DNA of 64,000 nt, from contig NC_062980.1 of assembly GCF_023078275.1 (NCBI RefSeq), forward strand, positions 4,762,401 to 4,826,400, read 5' to 3'. The notes beneath the pieces were generated by a model that saw only the letters and a list, made by a program, of their open reading frames with translations, had not been told where the DNA came from and made no database searches. Origin of the DNA: Leguminivora glycinivorella (taxonomy: Eukaryota > Arthropoda > Insecta > Lepidoptera > Tortricidae). Made by a program: the position numbers and the translations under genes. Each line of letters starts with the position of its first letter. Within the stretch, counting starts at the first letter, position 1. This document shows positions 22,843 through 34,799 of this stretch, piece after piece.

Positions 22843-23055
22843 GCGGGCAAGCATGGCGCGAAAAGGGCACCGACGCGTTAAGCTACATATATCAGTTTAA
22901 TAACTGTATAAAAATATAATAGCTAAGTATATCAGCTTATCGCGTTGGTGCGTCTTTTCGCAGGTTCTGTAAGTGCGATAGGGACGTTTCGACGTGATAG
23001 GCTATATCACACTAGTGTGCTAAGCCCGCAAGTCCAACGTTGTCGCCTACTATAA

Positions 23056-23150
23056 GCGTAGCGTCGGGCCAACTGTATGGCAAAGCCTGACGCCTCGCCG
23101 GCGCGACATTAACGCGGCAGGGTCTTTTTGCAGTTGGCCCGACGCTACGC
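23056..23150. mobile_element. Hairpin MITE, GCGTAGCGTCGGGCCAA ends
   Basis: The left end GCGTAGCGTCGGGCCAACTG is repeated inverted at the right (CAGTTGGCCCGACGCTACGC). Same family as 63916-63992. Confidence 0.75.
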
Positions 23151-23247
23151 TCGCGAGACGCTAAATGTGGGGGAGGGGGCTAAGGGAGAAAAATTACTTG
23201 TAATCAAAGCGTCCTTAAGGCAAGTGATAACGTCAGATTATTTCCTT

Positions 23248-23280
23248 TAAATGAAAATGAAAATGAAAATGAAAATTTAT
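23248..23280. repeat. (AAAATG)n microsatellite
   Basis: Four or more runs of 'gaaaat' in the line 'aaatgaaaatgaaaatg'. Confidence 0.8.
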
Positions 23281-23464
23281 TGGTAACATTAGGTTACATG
23301 TCAATCGTTAAGTAAAATTTAACTTATTTAAAACATCAATAGTATTAGGCATATAAAATAACACGCTATATACCCCGTAAATAACACGATTTTAACGACA
23401 TAAATAAAACGACATACTTATATTGTGTCTAATTATGCCGTCCCGTTCCCGTATACTTGAGTTT

Positions 23465-23600
23465 GAATGATCTGCCAGCCTAGCTGAATTGATAATCGTT
23501 GACGCTAGACGCTAATCAAAATGCAGTCTGGCTCTGCACACAGCTACGATAACGATATTATCGTAAACGCTTGTGTAATTGGCTACGTGTACGTACCTAC
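23465..23600 (-). repeat. Degenerate MITE of the 'gtagccgaatggca' family
   Basis: Weak match in reverse orientation ('cagtctggctctg', 'cgttgacgctagac', 'ggctacgtg'). Confidence 0.4.
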
Positions 23601-23636
23601 CCTATTTTAAAAGTGCGGTCTCTATAGTTAGTTTAC

Positions 23637-23796
23637 CAGGCCCCGTAGCCGAATGGCATTTCTCCGACGCCAAACGAAAGCGATACGCCGCTGGCTCTGT
23701 CGCGCCAATACGCAAGCGCGATAGAGATAGATATCTACTAGCGCTTCGTTTCGTGAGCGTTTCGTGAGCGATTGTGCCATTCGGCTAGCCACCCAG
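23637..23796 (+). mobile_element. MITE, 'gtagccgaatggca' family, copy identical to 38471-38630
   Basis: 160 bp from 'caggccccgtagccgaatgg' to 'cggctagccacccag'. Imperfect inverted ends. By eye every base matches the copy at 38471-38630. Confidence 0.8.
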
Positions 23797-24089
23797 CTCT
23801 TGAAGATAGGTAAGCAAAATAAACATTGGAAACACTTCGAGACAAACTGTCCATCGTTTCAAAGATCCCTGTTCAATAACCTACCTAGTATTTAGCAAAT
23901 CAAATATAAACCATGTCCATGAGTTGACCTCATTTTTTAGCGGTGTCACAAAGGTGCCGACTAGTAATAGAAATTCCGTTATTTTATTGAGGAGGATCAA
24001 TTACTGACCATTTCAGTAGCTTATGTGATATGCATTGTTTTGGTTGCTTTCTTTAAGGGCCAAGTAAAAATCCTACTTATCGCAATAGG

Positions 24090-24349
24090 TAAATAAATAA
24101 AGAAATAATATAGGACATTCTTACACAGATTGACTGAGCCCCACGGTAAGCCCAAGAAGGCTTGTATTGTGGGTACACAGACTACTCTGCCAACGATATA
24201 AATAATATACAAATACTTATATACATATAAAACGTCCATGACAGGAAAAAATATCTGTGCTCGTCACACAAATAAATGCACTTACCGGGATTCGAACCCA
24301 GGACCGCGGCTCAGCAGGCAGGCTCACTACCGACTGCCAGACCGGTCGC
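24090..24349 (-). repeat. tRNA-derived SINE
   Basis: Reversed: B-box 'gggattcgaaccca', A-box side 'cgactgccagaccggtcg', and a 'aaataaataaagaaata' tail at the left. Same family as 60629-60870. Confidence 0.85.
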
Positions 24350-25888
24350 CGGTACCTACATAATATTTATGTTTTGCGACTTATTAGTTCAGTGTGAAGA
24401 ACAAAAATTAATAATAATAATTGAAACAATTTTACCATAACTAAAAATAAATATTACACGTGTATCGAAATCAAAGAGGATTAATTTTTTTTAACCTTTC
24501 CCCAAAGTATCATAAACGGTTTGGTTTCAAGTTCTCTTCAATCTATTGATTAAAAAAATATCCTTAAAAAATACCATTATCAATGTAAATTTTCTATAGG
24601 TAAAGGATTAATCGTAAACACAGGGATAAAGCGTTTATCCACGCCTTTAATGAGCTTATTGAGCTAAGGTATTATTTAAATATCCGGGAAGCTTTCAGTC
24701 CAGTAGAGTGGAACGAGATAAGGGTTGAGGGGAGTAAATACTAAAAGGTGCATACTGAAACCTCTTATGTTTCATCCCTTGTAGTGCGAAGTATACTAAT
24801 AGTGACTATATCTGGCTTTCCAATGATTCATTTTCAAATAGAAAGTGTAGTCGAGTTTTATGGAAATTTTAGTTGAAAATGATCTAAGGTACAGCGGAGC
24901 AAATCTCGACTGGGGGCCAAATGTAACTGGTCCATTTTTTCCATGTTTTACAGTGTGTGCATTATTAAATAGTGTGTTCACCGGTTATAATATATTGTAG
25001 GCGTGTTCAGTAGATACATGTATTTATACATGTGTAATAATGGAAAAAATGGATCGTCGTTCCCAGTCGAGTTTTGCCCCGCTGCGCTGGACCTTAATTA
25101 TTTTGGTATTGCGTAGCATTTTGTCACGGCTTGGCTTGTGAGAGCCTTGATTCGCTTTTGTTTCTTATTTTAGTATTAGGCATAGATCTACTAGTGCATG
25201 CCTACGTGATCTTCCTATCCAAAGGGTAGGTAGGTAAATTAGACCCTGTTGGGATTAATCCGGTTTCCTTGTAATGTTTTCCTACACTTAAAAGCGACTG
25301 GCCAATATCAAACGACATTTTTTTAAGTAAGTTCCAAAAACTCACGAGCCGGGATTCAACTCAAGACCGCCTACTAGGCTACTTGACCCTTTTTTAAAGT
25401 CTGTCTTATATGATTAAGTACTGTCCAATTAACCGAAATAAATTCTTACCATATTTTATTATGACTTAAAAACAGCAAAAAATATTTTTAAAGTATACTT
25501 TTACATAATCAGGCGAAAATAACACAGTCAACTTAATCTATAGATGATCTGTGCATCAGGTCATTCTACTCGAAAACAACATTTTCTGACTTTTTAAGTA
25601 TGAAGGCATAAAGTTAAATATGTCAATGATTGTTTTGACATGCAGTAAGGTTTGAATTCGATGACGTCACTACATCGCTGACAGCGTTTTCGGTGGCCAA
25701 AATAAATAAATAAATACTCACATTTTTAATCGAAAATACGTAGTCATCATACACTTTTAATACCCAAAATCTATAAATATTGTTTTTTTATGTCAAATAC
25801 TAAAGAAGACAATCATTTATTGTGCCGAATTCGATATGAGTCTAGTAGCCTATTAAAAAATTGCATGCCCTTACCACTAGGCCAACAG
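24350..25888. other. AT-rich intron DNA
   Basis: No exon seen. 25245-25390 resembles a degraded, reversed copy of the second SINE family at 50046 ('aaaagcgactggccaatatc', 'gccgggattcaactc'). Confidence 0.4.
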
Positions 25889-26014
25889 AGGCCCCTTTCT
25901 CGAAACGTACAAGCCTTGTATTACAAGTGTGTTTCCATGACAACCCATACGGTTTGACAGTTCGCGCACTTGTAATACAATACAAGGCTTGTACCTTTCG
26001 AGAAACGGGCCCCT
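25889..26014. mobile_element. Hairpin MITE, 'acaagccttgtattacaagt' family
   Basis: Inverted ends of about 45 bp: 'tctcgaaacgtacaagcctt' and its complement near 25985-26010. A second copy is at 35614-35734 with the loop inverted. It lies next to the word 'ggccc' at both ends. Confidence 0.8.
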
Positions 26015-26309
26015 GCACTTTCCTAACTATAGCAGCAAATCATTAACCTCACAACTTGATAAAAGGCCAATTTCGGATAAAGAACTCCGTAAGAAGACCT
26101 ATGTAAAGCCTGACCAGAAATATATGACTACCCGCCATGTTGCGGAATTTCATTAGAAGTATTTTCTTCATACTAAACTGAACTGTACCCTATACATCAG
26201 AATTATGGAAATTGTAGGTAAGGAGCGAAAGCTTTAAGTATCAAAAGTGCACATATTATAGAAAAGATAGGTCGCGCTGCAATCGCAGGTACATAAGGGT
26301 TTGACAATC

Positions 26310-26420
26310 TCTTAGCCTTCTCGGTAGTAACTCCGCCTACGGAGCAAGAGGTCCAAGGCGCGAGAGGCAAGGGTTCAAATCCGGATGAGAGCTTTTTATT
26401 TTTTTCTACAGATATTTTTT
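26310..26420 (+). repeat. tRNA-like retroposon head
   Basis: Has 'gggttcaaatccgg' like a B-box and a T-rich end. It does not fold as a complete tRNA in the sequence, so SINE or tRNA remnant. Confidence 0.4.
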
Positions 26421-26654
26421 CCTAAGTTATTATTTTTTTTAATATCCAAAAATATTTTGTTATAATATTGTTATATTATAGGTAGGTACGACTTTTCGAA
26501 ATTTCATTCGAAAGACTTACAACATTACCTGAGATGGGACAAACAATGTAAAAGGGCTTAAGTTACGATGCAAATACATTTGTATAAATAAAACAATAAC
26601 TAAACACAATTAATATATACAAAAAGAAAATTAAATTATTAAAAAAAAATCCAA

Positions 26655-26755
26655 AAGGATCACTGTCAGGATCGAACCTGAGAACATCTGCATACGAAGC
26701 CAGCGTATTGCCACGGGACTACGTCTTGACGTGCTCAATTTGACGAAACCTACAC
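26655..26755 (-). repeat. tRNA-like retroposon head, reversed
   Basis: In reverse it reads 'aggttcgatcctgacagtga' (B-box form) with an upstream 'gtcccgtggcaatacgctgg'. It probably belongs to a third SINE family. Confidence 0.4.
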
Positions 26756-27025
26756 GTGCTCAATTTGACAGCCTACAGAAAACAACGTCTAATATCATGT
26801 CACGTCGCTGAGCATTGAGCAAGACATGCGCTCCTAGCGGAGAGATTTGTAACTTCAGCTTAACACTGACAGCCGGTCATTATTGCGACAGTTCTACTTC
26901 GACAGTTTGGTTTCCTTAAATTTCTACATTCCATAATCAGAATAATAGCGCCCTCCATGTACATAGTGAATCGTGTGTTTGGCATTTGAGGCTAGTCTGA
27001 TAATTCATCAACTTTTATTTATATA

Positions 27026-27286
27026 CAGAGTGTAACAAAAATGGTGGTGATCCGTTTAAGGGCGTACTCAGTATCGTATTCTTATCAGGAAAAAGTAGAA
27101 GAAAATTTTTTTTTCGCTAAAAAAATTTTCACTTTTGTATGAGCCGGGCCGCGCGAATCGGTCGAATCTCCATACAAAGATAAAAAAAAATTTTGCGAAA
27201 AAAAATTTTTATCCTACTTTTTCCTGATGAGAATACGATACTGAATACGCCCTTAAACGGATCACCACCATTTTTGTTACACCCTG
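27026..27286. mobile_element. 261-bp hairpin MITE with TA duplication
   Basis: The terminal inverted repeats extend for about 90 bp per side: CAGAGTGTAACAAAAATGG at the left, its near-complement at the right ending CACCCTG. Flanked by TA (27024-27025 and 27287-27288), as for Tc1/mariner-class MITEs. Confidence 0.85.
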
Positions 27287-27393
27287 TATGTGTGTGGCGG
27301 TCGAGAAGCTACTTATAATTGCTCGTTTTTTGTACGCTGACGCTGAATTAGTCTAGAGCCAATTTGGCCACAAGTCGTCTCCTTCACGATTTT

Positions 27394-30300
27394 CGTCGAC
27401 ATCTCTTCTAAATACCTAAAACAGGTATGGATATGTTCCTCGTTCTCTCCAGATTACGAATTGACCTGTTTTAGTTTAAGGAGGGGGGGACGGGTCGAGA
27501 AAAAGGGGGAAAGATGGCGACCGACCATCATAGATATTTATTCACATCTCGAGTCATATGGCACCAATCTGTTCGTGCGAAGTGTCATTTGAAAGCTTAT
27601 TAAACCTACTTTAATTGTTTTCAAATAACTATGCTCATAAAAGTAACCGTTTAGGAAATATTTGAAAATATGTGTTTTTTTATCGCGCATGAATTGCACA
27701 AGTACTAGTAAAAAATGCGTCTAACTCAATAAACAATAACTTTACCGCAATTGATGTTATTATAAAATTTTTGCGTCTATTCATGCTCTTTCTAAAAATA
27801 TAAGTTTCATTGGTATATGATAATATATAACCATGTAATTAAGAATTTTGTTTGGCAGGGGTTATCCTCCAGGTCGCATAAACGGGCGCTGACCGTAGTA
27901 AAGTATTCAATATTTTTGAGGTCTTATTTTACGGATCCATATGTGAGAGGTATCGTTTGAAAGATAATTAAACCTACTATAATTGTTTACACATAACTAT
28001 AGTATTAAAGGTAGCTGTTTACATAATATTTGAAAATATTATGTAAACAGCTACCTTGTAAAAATTGTTTTTTATCGAGCATGAATCGCACAAGTACTGG
28101 TAAAAAATGCTTCTAAGTGAATAAACAATAACGTTACCGCAATTGATGTTATTATAAAATTTACGCGACTATTCATGAGCTTTCTAAAAATATAAGTTTT
28201 ATTGGTAAGTGATAATATAACCATTAAATTACGAATTTTGTTTCGTAGTGGTCACTCCGCCGGTCGCATAAAAATGAGCGCTGACCGTAGTACCTAAAGT
28301 ATTCAATATTTTTAAGTTCTTATTTTACGGATCCATATGTAAGAGGTATCATTTGAAAGCAAATTAAACCTACTATAATTATTTTTGAATAACTATAGTT
28401 ATAAAGGTAGCTGTTTGCAAAATATTTGAAAACATGAGTTTTTTTTTCGAGCACGAGTTGCACATATACAGATAAAAAATGCTTCTAACTTAATAAACCA
28501 TAACTTTACCGCAATTAATGTTATTATAAAATTTACGCGAAATTTCATGCGCTTTCTAAAAATATAAGTTTTATTGGTGTATGATAATATATGACCAAGT
28601 AATTACGAATTTGGTTTAGCAGAGGTCACTGCGCCCTGTCACGATATTGGGTGCTGACTGACCGTCGCCAAATTTTCTACGTTACTCAGATCCTATTTTA
28701 CTGATAAATTTGTGAGAGGTATCATTTAAAGGATTTTATGCGTACTATCTTTATTTCTAATATCTCAAGTCAAAACTGTAGAAGTTTACAAAATATTTGA
28801 TTAGTAATATGTGTATTTTACTGTGCATGAATAGCATTGGCATTGATAAGACACGCTTCTAGCTCAATAAATTATAGTTTTCCGCAATTGAAATAATAAC
28901 AAAATAAACGGAAAATGTATGACTTACACAAAAAATAAGTTTGGTTTGTATTGCATAAACAATTAATTTGAATTTGTTCAGCTCACCTACTGCGCACCAT
29001 CATATAAATGGATGTCCACCGTCGTTGCCTTTTTTCATGATTTTTCAGATTTTATTTCACTAATCGTATATTCATAATAAATATAATCTATCACGTATCG
29101 AATTTACTTATATACTTAATTGATCAGTAAAATAAAATCTGTAAAATGATGAAAAAATTAAGGCAACGGCGGTGGACATCCGTTTTTATGACGATTGACC
29201 GTGCGCAGTGGGTATAGTGGACAAATTAACATTAATTGTTTAAGCAAAACTAACAAAACTCATTTTTTGTAAAGGCCATACATTTTGCGGTTCATTTAGT
29301 TATTATATCAATTGCGGAAAAATATAATTTATTGAGCTAGAAGCATGTTTCACTCGTATCAGTGCGAATGCTATTCATATACAGTAAAAATACACATATT
29401 GTCAAATATTTTGTAAACTTCTACAATTACGACTAAAATTGTTAAAAAGTAACGATAGTACGCATAATATGCTTTCAAATGATACCTCTCACAAATTGAT
29501 CGCTAAAATAGGATCTGAGAAATACATAAAATTAGGCGACGGTTAGCACCTATTTACGTCACGGGGGTGCAGTGACACCTGCTAACCCAAATTCGCAATT
29601 ACTTGGTTATATAATATCATACATCAATAAAACTTATATTTTTAGAAAGCATATGAAATGTTCTGTAAATCTTATCATAACATTATTTGCGGTAAAGTTA
29701 TTGTTTATTGGTCATGCACCAAGATACAATCTTAAAAATTATGAAAACGGCAACGAAAATGGTCATCCATGTATATGACGGTGCGCAGTGAGTATGATGG
29801 ATAAATTAACATTAATTGTTTATGCAACACTGACAAAACTTATTACTTGAAAAGGTCATACATTTCGCCGTTTATTTTGTTATTATATCAATTGCGGAAA
29901 AAATATAATTCAATGAGCTAGAAGCATGTTTTACTCACATCGGTTCCAATGCATATTTTCAAATATTTTGTTAGCTACTACAGTTACAACTAAAATTATT
30001 GAGAACTAATGATAGTACGCATAATATGCTTTCAAAAGATTCCTGTTAAATAAAATAGGATCTGAAAAATATAGAAAATTTGGTGACGGTCAGCATCCAT
30101 ACGTGGCCGGGCGCTGTGGCCCCTACTTAACCATATTTGTAATTACTTGGTTATATAATATCATACACCAATAAAACTTATGTTATTAGAAAGCGCACGA
30201 AATTACGCGTAAATCTTATACTAACATCAATTCCGGAAAAGTTGTTGTTTATTGATTAAGAAGCATTTTTACCAGTAGGTACTTGTGCGACTCATGGTCT

Positions 30301-30964
30301 ATAAAACACATATTTTCAAATATTTTCTAAACAGCTACCTTTAGGTATGATTATAGTTATTTATAAAAAAATATAGTAGGTTTAATTAGCTTTGAAACGA
30401 TACCTCTCGCATATGGATCCGTAAAATAGGACCTCAAAAATATTGAATACTTTACTACGGTCAGGCGCCCATTTCTGCGACCGGGCAGAGTGACTCCTGC
30501 TAAACCAAATTCGTAATTACGTGGTTATATATTATTATATACCAATGAAACTTATATTTTTAGAAAGAGCATGAATAGACGCGAAAATTTTATAATAACA
30601 TCAATTGCGGTAAAGTTATTGTTTATTGAGTTAGACGCATTTTTTCTAGTACTTGTGCAATTCATGCGCGATAAAAAAACATATATTTTCAAATATTTCG
30701 TAAACGGTTACTTTTATGAGTATAGTTATTTAAAAACAATTAAAGTAGGTTTAATAAGCTTTCAAACGACACCTTGCACGAACAGATTGGTGCCATAGGA
30801 CTCGAGATGTGAATAAATATCTATGATGGTCGGCCGCCATCTTTCTCCCCCCTTTTTCTCAACCCGTCCCCCCCTCCTTAAACTAAAACAGGTCAATTCG
30901 TAATCTGGAGATAACGAGGAACACATCCATACCTGTTTTAGGTATTTAGAAGAGATGTCGACGA
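27394..30964. mobile_element. Foldback 2: 3.6-kb palindromic element of about 365-bp units
   Basis: The outer ends CGTCGACATCTCTTCTAAAT (left) and its complement (right) are followed inward by matching blocks ('tgacctgttttagtttaagg', 'gatatttattcacatctcga'). Each arm contains about four to five tandem, diverged units of about 365 bp with shared words ('accgcaattgatgttatta', 'aaaaatataagttt', 'ttttacggatccatatg'). The word 'tttgaaag' recurs at about 27590, 27957 and 28353, with a variant at 28727; its complement recurs at 30388 and 30758. The axis of symmetry is near 29095. No open frame of note and no transposase. Confidence 0.88.
28012..28055. repeat. Perfect short palindrome inside foldback 2
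   Basis: 'gtagctgtttacataatatt' is directly followed by its inverse complement. It lengthens one unit from about 368 to 396 bp. Confidence 0.8.
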
Positions 30965-31071
30965 CTTTTTGTAAAAGAGGTCGTTTGGTCCCTGACTAAA
31001 TGTATTAATTACTGTTTTCATTGTAAGCCAAATTTTAAATAAAATAGAAATTACTACAATGGTAGGGACTT

Positions 31072-31158
31072 AGCTGGAACGAGGCCAAGGCGGTGGCCCA
31101 AGATAGAAAGGCGTGGAAGGATCTTGTGGAGGCCCTATGCACCTATGGGATGTCCTAG
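31072..31158 (+). pseudogene. Non-LTR retrotransposon C-terminal scrap
   Basis: The open frame S-W-N-E-A-K-A-V-A-Q-D-R-K-A-W-K-D-L-V-E-A-L-C ends in TAG. This is the W-x-E-A-x-x-x-A-x-D-R-x-x-W-x-x-L-V-x-A-L-C tail of reverse transcriptases. A sister copy is at 53090-53223. A 'aacaacaac' tail follows. Confidence 0.65.
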
Positions 31159-31309
31159 AACAATCAGCAACAACAACGGTAATGGTACATTTCTTGTTTT
31201 TCAGTAGTTTTTCAAGTATTATAAACATTGCCTTTTCCCACGAGTTACACTAATAATTTCATTTGATTCTTTGCGGCATTACTTGCCCTAAATTTAATGT
31301 GTCCTTTTT

Positions 31310-31896
31310 AGGGTTCCGTAGTCAACTAGGAACCCTTATAGTTTCGCCATGTCTGTCTGTCCGTCCGTCCGTCCCTCCGTCCCTCCGTCCCTCCGTCCGT
31401 CCGTCCGTCCGTCCGTCCGTCCGTCCGTCCGTCCGCGGATGTAACCGTTAGCACTAGAAAGCTGAAATTTGGTACCAATATGTATTTCAATCACGCCGAC
31501 AAAGTGCAAAAATAAAAAATGGAAAAAATGTTTTATTAGGGTACCCCCCTACATGTAAAGTGGGGGCTGATATTTTTTTTCATTCCAACCCCAATGTGTG
31601 ATATATTGTTGGATAGGTATTTAAAAATGAATAAGGGTTTACTATGATGGTTTTTTGATAATATTAGTATTTTCGGAAATAATCGCTCCTAAAGGAAAAA
31701 AAAGTGCGTCCCCCCCCTCTAACTTTTGAACCGTATGTTTAAAAAATATGAAAAAAATCACAAAAGTATAACTTTATAAAGACTTTCTAGGAAAATTGTT
31801 TTGAACTTGATAGGTTCAGTAGTTTTTGAGAAAAATACGGAAAACTACGGAACCCTACACTGAGCGTGGCCCGACACGCTCTTGGCCGGTTTTTTC
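31310..31896 (+). mobile_element. MITE-like repeat with AGGGTTCCGTAGT ends, copy 3
   Basis: Same family as 4698-5195. It carries an expanded (GTCC)n tract at about 31359-31434, interrupted by 'ctcc' units, compared with only a few units in the other copies. Confidence 0.8.
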
Positions 31897-32995
31897 TACG
31901 ATGTCGCAGATGATTCCTCTGGTTCGTTGCATTATTTATCATAAACGTCTGGTTTAACTAGCACGTCAGGCCAGCGCGGCTTGACACAGAACAAATTGCT
32001 GCTGGGAAATGTTTTACATGAAATACTGAGGTCAGATCGCCTGTTGGCTTGTTGCTACTGTTGCTAGGCAGGTTTTTACTTTTATGTAATTTAAATCATC
32101 AGGTAAAGAGTTTTTTTTTGTGTTTCTCATACTCATTTTTTTAATGTGGTCCAAAATGCATGCCTTCATACTCAAGATTCTTGAAAATATGTTGACACAA
32201 AGTTCAACTATAGTAAGTTTATGTTAGTCGTCTATTTATTTTCTCTTCTTACATAATTATGTGTATCCATATTATAATGTATTCTTGTATAATAATTATG
32301 TGTATGTGTATCCAATTTGTGTGTTGAAAATGAGAAGGGTTACGATTTGCTTATTTTGTTAAGTATTTTTCTTATGTTTTTTATTTTCGCTAACCAGAGG
32401 TGGTGTGACACTCTTTAGCGATAAGGCCGTCTGTTGTCTGCCTATATTTATAACCATTTGTTTTGTCTCCACGGTATATTTATTATGTATCTTTTGCTGA
32501 GGTGTGCCAATAAATAGTATTATGTCTATCTATCTACCTATAATAATGTAAGCCAGTATGATGTGCGTGATAAATGCTACTAGTTGAGCACGTGTATGCC
32601 TTGAGTGCTTGAAGTATTATGATGGATGATAGACTAATGACTAACATAACGTATTCTTGTAAGTATTTGTTAAAATTTTGCTTTTCGGTGTACTGGTGAG
32701 AACTTAAATGTCGTTTTAACAAATGTGTCAATGAGTAAATAAAATATCTCCGCGAGGAAAAAACTCAAAAATGCGCGATTTTCTACAAATAAGACATTGC
32801 GTGACATAGCTACAGGTTACATCGATTTTTGCCTACAAAATCCTAATACCTATAGGATATTTTATAAAAGTTGATAGAGCCTTTTTCGAGATCCCCGATA
32901 TACATAGTTAAATATTGTATCTTCACTAGATTTTGGGAAAACGGAAAATTAAGCACCAAAGTTTGGCCTATACTAACGCGAGATGACCTTCAAAC
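31897..32995. other. AT-rich intron DNA, no exon seen
   Basis: Nothing recognisable beyond low-complexity T/A tracts. Confidence 0.4.
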
Positions 32996-33125
32996 GTTCA
33001 AGAAAAGAGCGTACATCCCATACTAAAATCTGGCAACACACCTCCAACCCTTCTGGGGGTTCGTATGTCTATGGGAGGCAGCAGTGATCGCTTACCATCA
33101 GGCAAACTTTCTGCTCGTTTGCCTC
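32996..33125 (-). repeat. Dispersed repeat, 'gatggtaagcgatcac' family
   Basis: Reversed copy of the element at 60025-60200: 'ggcaaacgagcag', 'cctgatggtaagcgatcac', 'gtacgctcttttctt'. Confidence 0.6.
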
Positions 33126-33530
33126 CGTCATCGTCATCATTCCCTTGCCCTTTTCCCATTATTTGTGGTCGGCGCAGCAGATCATCTTCCTCCATTTCTC
33201 TCTATCAGCCGTCATTTCCATACTACCTTTCACTCTCATATCGTTGTTCACACATTCCATCCATCTTTTCTTAGGCCTTCCACTACCATTGTATCCATCC
33301 ACTTTCATATTTACCACTCGTTTTATAACATTGCTTTCATCCCTCCGCATTACATGCCCATACCATGCTAATCTACTTCCTCTCAATTTCTCTGTCACTG
33401 GCGCTACTTTCAGGCTTCCTCTTGTTTGCCTCCGTATCGTAATAAAAAACAAACGCGCATAATACAGAGCTTTTTCTACACATAGACAACTGAATGGACC
33501 ATGTAGCGTCATTAAATAAAACCCTGGCAA
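33126..33530 (-). pseudogene. RTE-like LINE remnant, reverse transcriptase C-terminus
   Basis: The minus-strand frame holds R-L-A-W-Y-G-H-V-M-R-R-D-E, then K-R-V-V-N-M-K-V-D-G and G-R-P-K-K-R-W-M-E-C-V-N-N-D-M, ending A-D-H-K. This is the hallmark C-terminal tail (R-x-x-W-x-G-H-V-x-R ... G-R-P-x-x-R-W) of RTE-clade and related reverse transcriptases. Polymerase motifs are absent, so the copy is 5'-truncated. It lies in the large intron, antisense to the host gene. Confidence 0.75.
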
Positions 33531-33560
33531 ACAGTAACAAAATCGTTTGCATATTTAATA

Positions 33561-33797
33561 CTAGCTTTTTCCCGCGACTTCGCCCGCGTACTAAAAGTAA
33601 TTTTAATCAAACGTTGAACTTTGGACCCCCATTTCAACCCCTTAGGATGTGAATTTTGAAAAATCCTTTCTTAGTGCTCCTCTACACCTTATATAAGGAA
33701 CCTACGTGCCAAATTTGGAATCTCTAGGACCAGCGGTTTCGGCTGTGCGTTGATATGTCAGTCAGTCAGTTTCTTCTTTTTTATTTTAATATATTTC
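33561..33797 (+). repeat. Dispersed repeat ending next to a splice acceptor
   Basis: Runs from 'ctagctttttcccgcgactt' to 'gtcagtcagtttcttctttt' plus 'ttattttaatatattt'. A second copy is at 43430-43663. Its T-rich end lies only about 15 bases before the acceptor AG of the exon at 33813. Confidence 0.75.
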
Positions 33798-33812
33798 TTT
33801 GTGTTTGTGCAG

Positions 33813-33910
33813 GTAAGCAGAGCCACAGAACTGGGCAAGCTTGTGACGAGGCTGCAGCAGGAGCGGTCAGAAGTAGCCTTCTTTATTTTCACCAATGGCA
33901 GTACGTTAAG
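33813..33910 (+). CDS. NIT-like receptor guanylate cyclase, sensor exon 1
   Basis: Acceptor 'gtgtttgtgcag', donor AG|gtaact; enters in phase 0 and leaves after two bases of a codon. It encodes V-S-R-A-T-E-L-G-K-L-V-T-R-L-Q-Q-E-R-S-E-V-A-F-F-I-F then T-N-G-S-T-L-R. The E-L-x-x-L-V-x-x-L-Q-x-E-R-S/G pattern is the opening helix of the NIT (nitrate/nitrite-sensing) domain family, found in bacterial sensors and some animal guanylate cyclases. NGS is a possible N-glycosylation site, consistent with an extracellular position. The exon itself starts GTAAGC, resembling a donor. Confidence 0.82.
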
Positions 33911-34059
33911 GTAACTTTGGTAATCGGACGTATTTTTCCAAAAGGAAACTAACTCTCCGATCACAAATATTGAAAATCGAACTTTTCTTCATGTAGTAAT
34001 AATTCAATGAAGATCACATGTCAGTGGTTTGCTGTTTTATTAAATTAGGGCAATTTTTT

Positions 34060-34350
34060 TCAAAGTTTTTTATTTGGAAAATTTTATGTGGTTTCCACTT
34101 AGAATCGCGAGCTCTTTCAATCATAATAGGAGAAAAAAAGTGTCTCGAGGTTTTTTTCCATTCCGTTATCATTTTTTCATTCAAATTTGTATGGCGGTAA
34201 CGGAATGGAAGGTTTGAAAAATGTATGGAAGTCTTGGGACATTTTTTTCCTACTATCAGGATCAAAACACTTCGCGATTCTGAGTATGAATCGCGTAAAA
34301 ATACCCATGTTACAAAAAAAGTGAGGTGGACAACTTTGAAAAAAAATGGC
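34060..34350. repeat. Hairpin-type dispersed repeat ('cctactatcaggatcaaaac')
   Basis: Shares words with 57165-57465 and more weakly with 51360-51620 ('gaatcgcgag', 'aggagaaaaaaa', 'gtggacaactttgaaaaa'). Partly self-complementary. Confidence 0.55.
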
Positions 34351-34799
34351 CTATTTCCTAGTACCTAAGTTACATTTTGGGGGCGCTGTTCACTCTCTCA
34401 AGACAAAGAAATGTCATTTTGCGTGACATTCTCGATACCGAGTAACGTAATAAAAACTCGTAGTGCAAGGCACAAAATGCATCTCTTGTTCAAATGTGCT
34501 ATCTTTAATTTAAAAATATGTATGTCTAACCCTCGGCATACGAGGTGGGGTATTCCAGACCCCAGGCTACATTTTGATTACTTGCAGAAAAATTATTGTT
34601 TTCTTCATACAAGGATTATTAAGAAAAAAAAAACGCCTTCCTTTGGGGTTCTGGTGATAAATACTTTCAAATGTTGGATTATGTTATCAATTCGTCTGTA
34701 TATTTTTTAATGTTTGTTATTATCGATATCTCCGTCATTTCTGAACCAATTTTGAAATTTGGAAGATTCTGAAGTACTTACAGATGAGAATGATTATCA

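Noticed and set aside
29572..30798. Open frames of 68 and 75 codons in foldback 2
   Set aside because: They follow the repeat units, have no protein-like composition, and do not persist in the sister units.
27394..30964. CRISPR-like or satellite array
   Set aside because: Units are about 365 bp, diverged and mirrored, with no short repeat-spacer pattern.
33065..33462. Overlapping Ser/His-rich open frames on the + strand
   Set aside because: They are the antisense of an RTE-like reverse transcriptase remnant.
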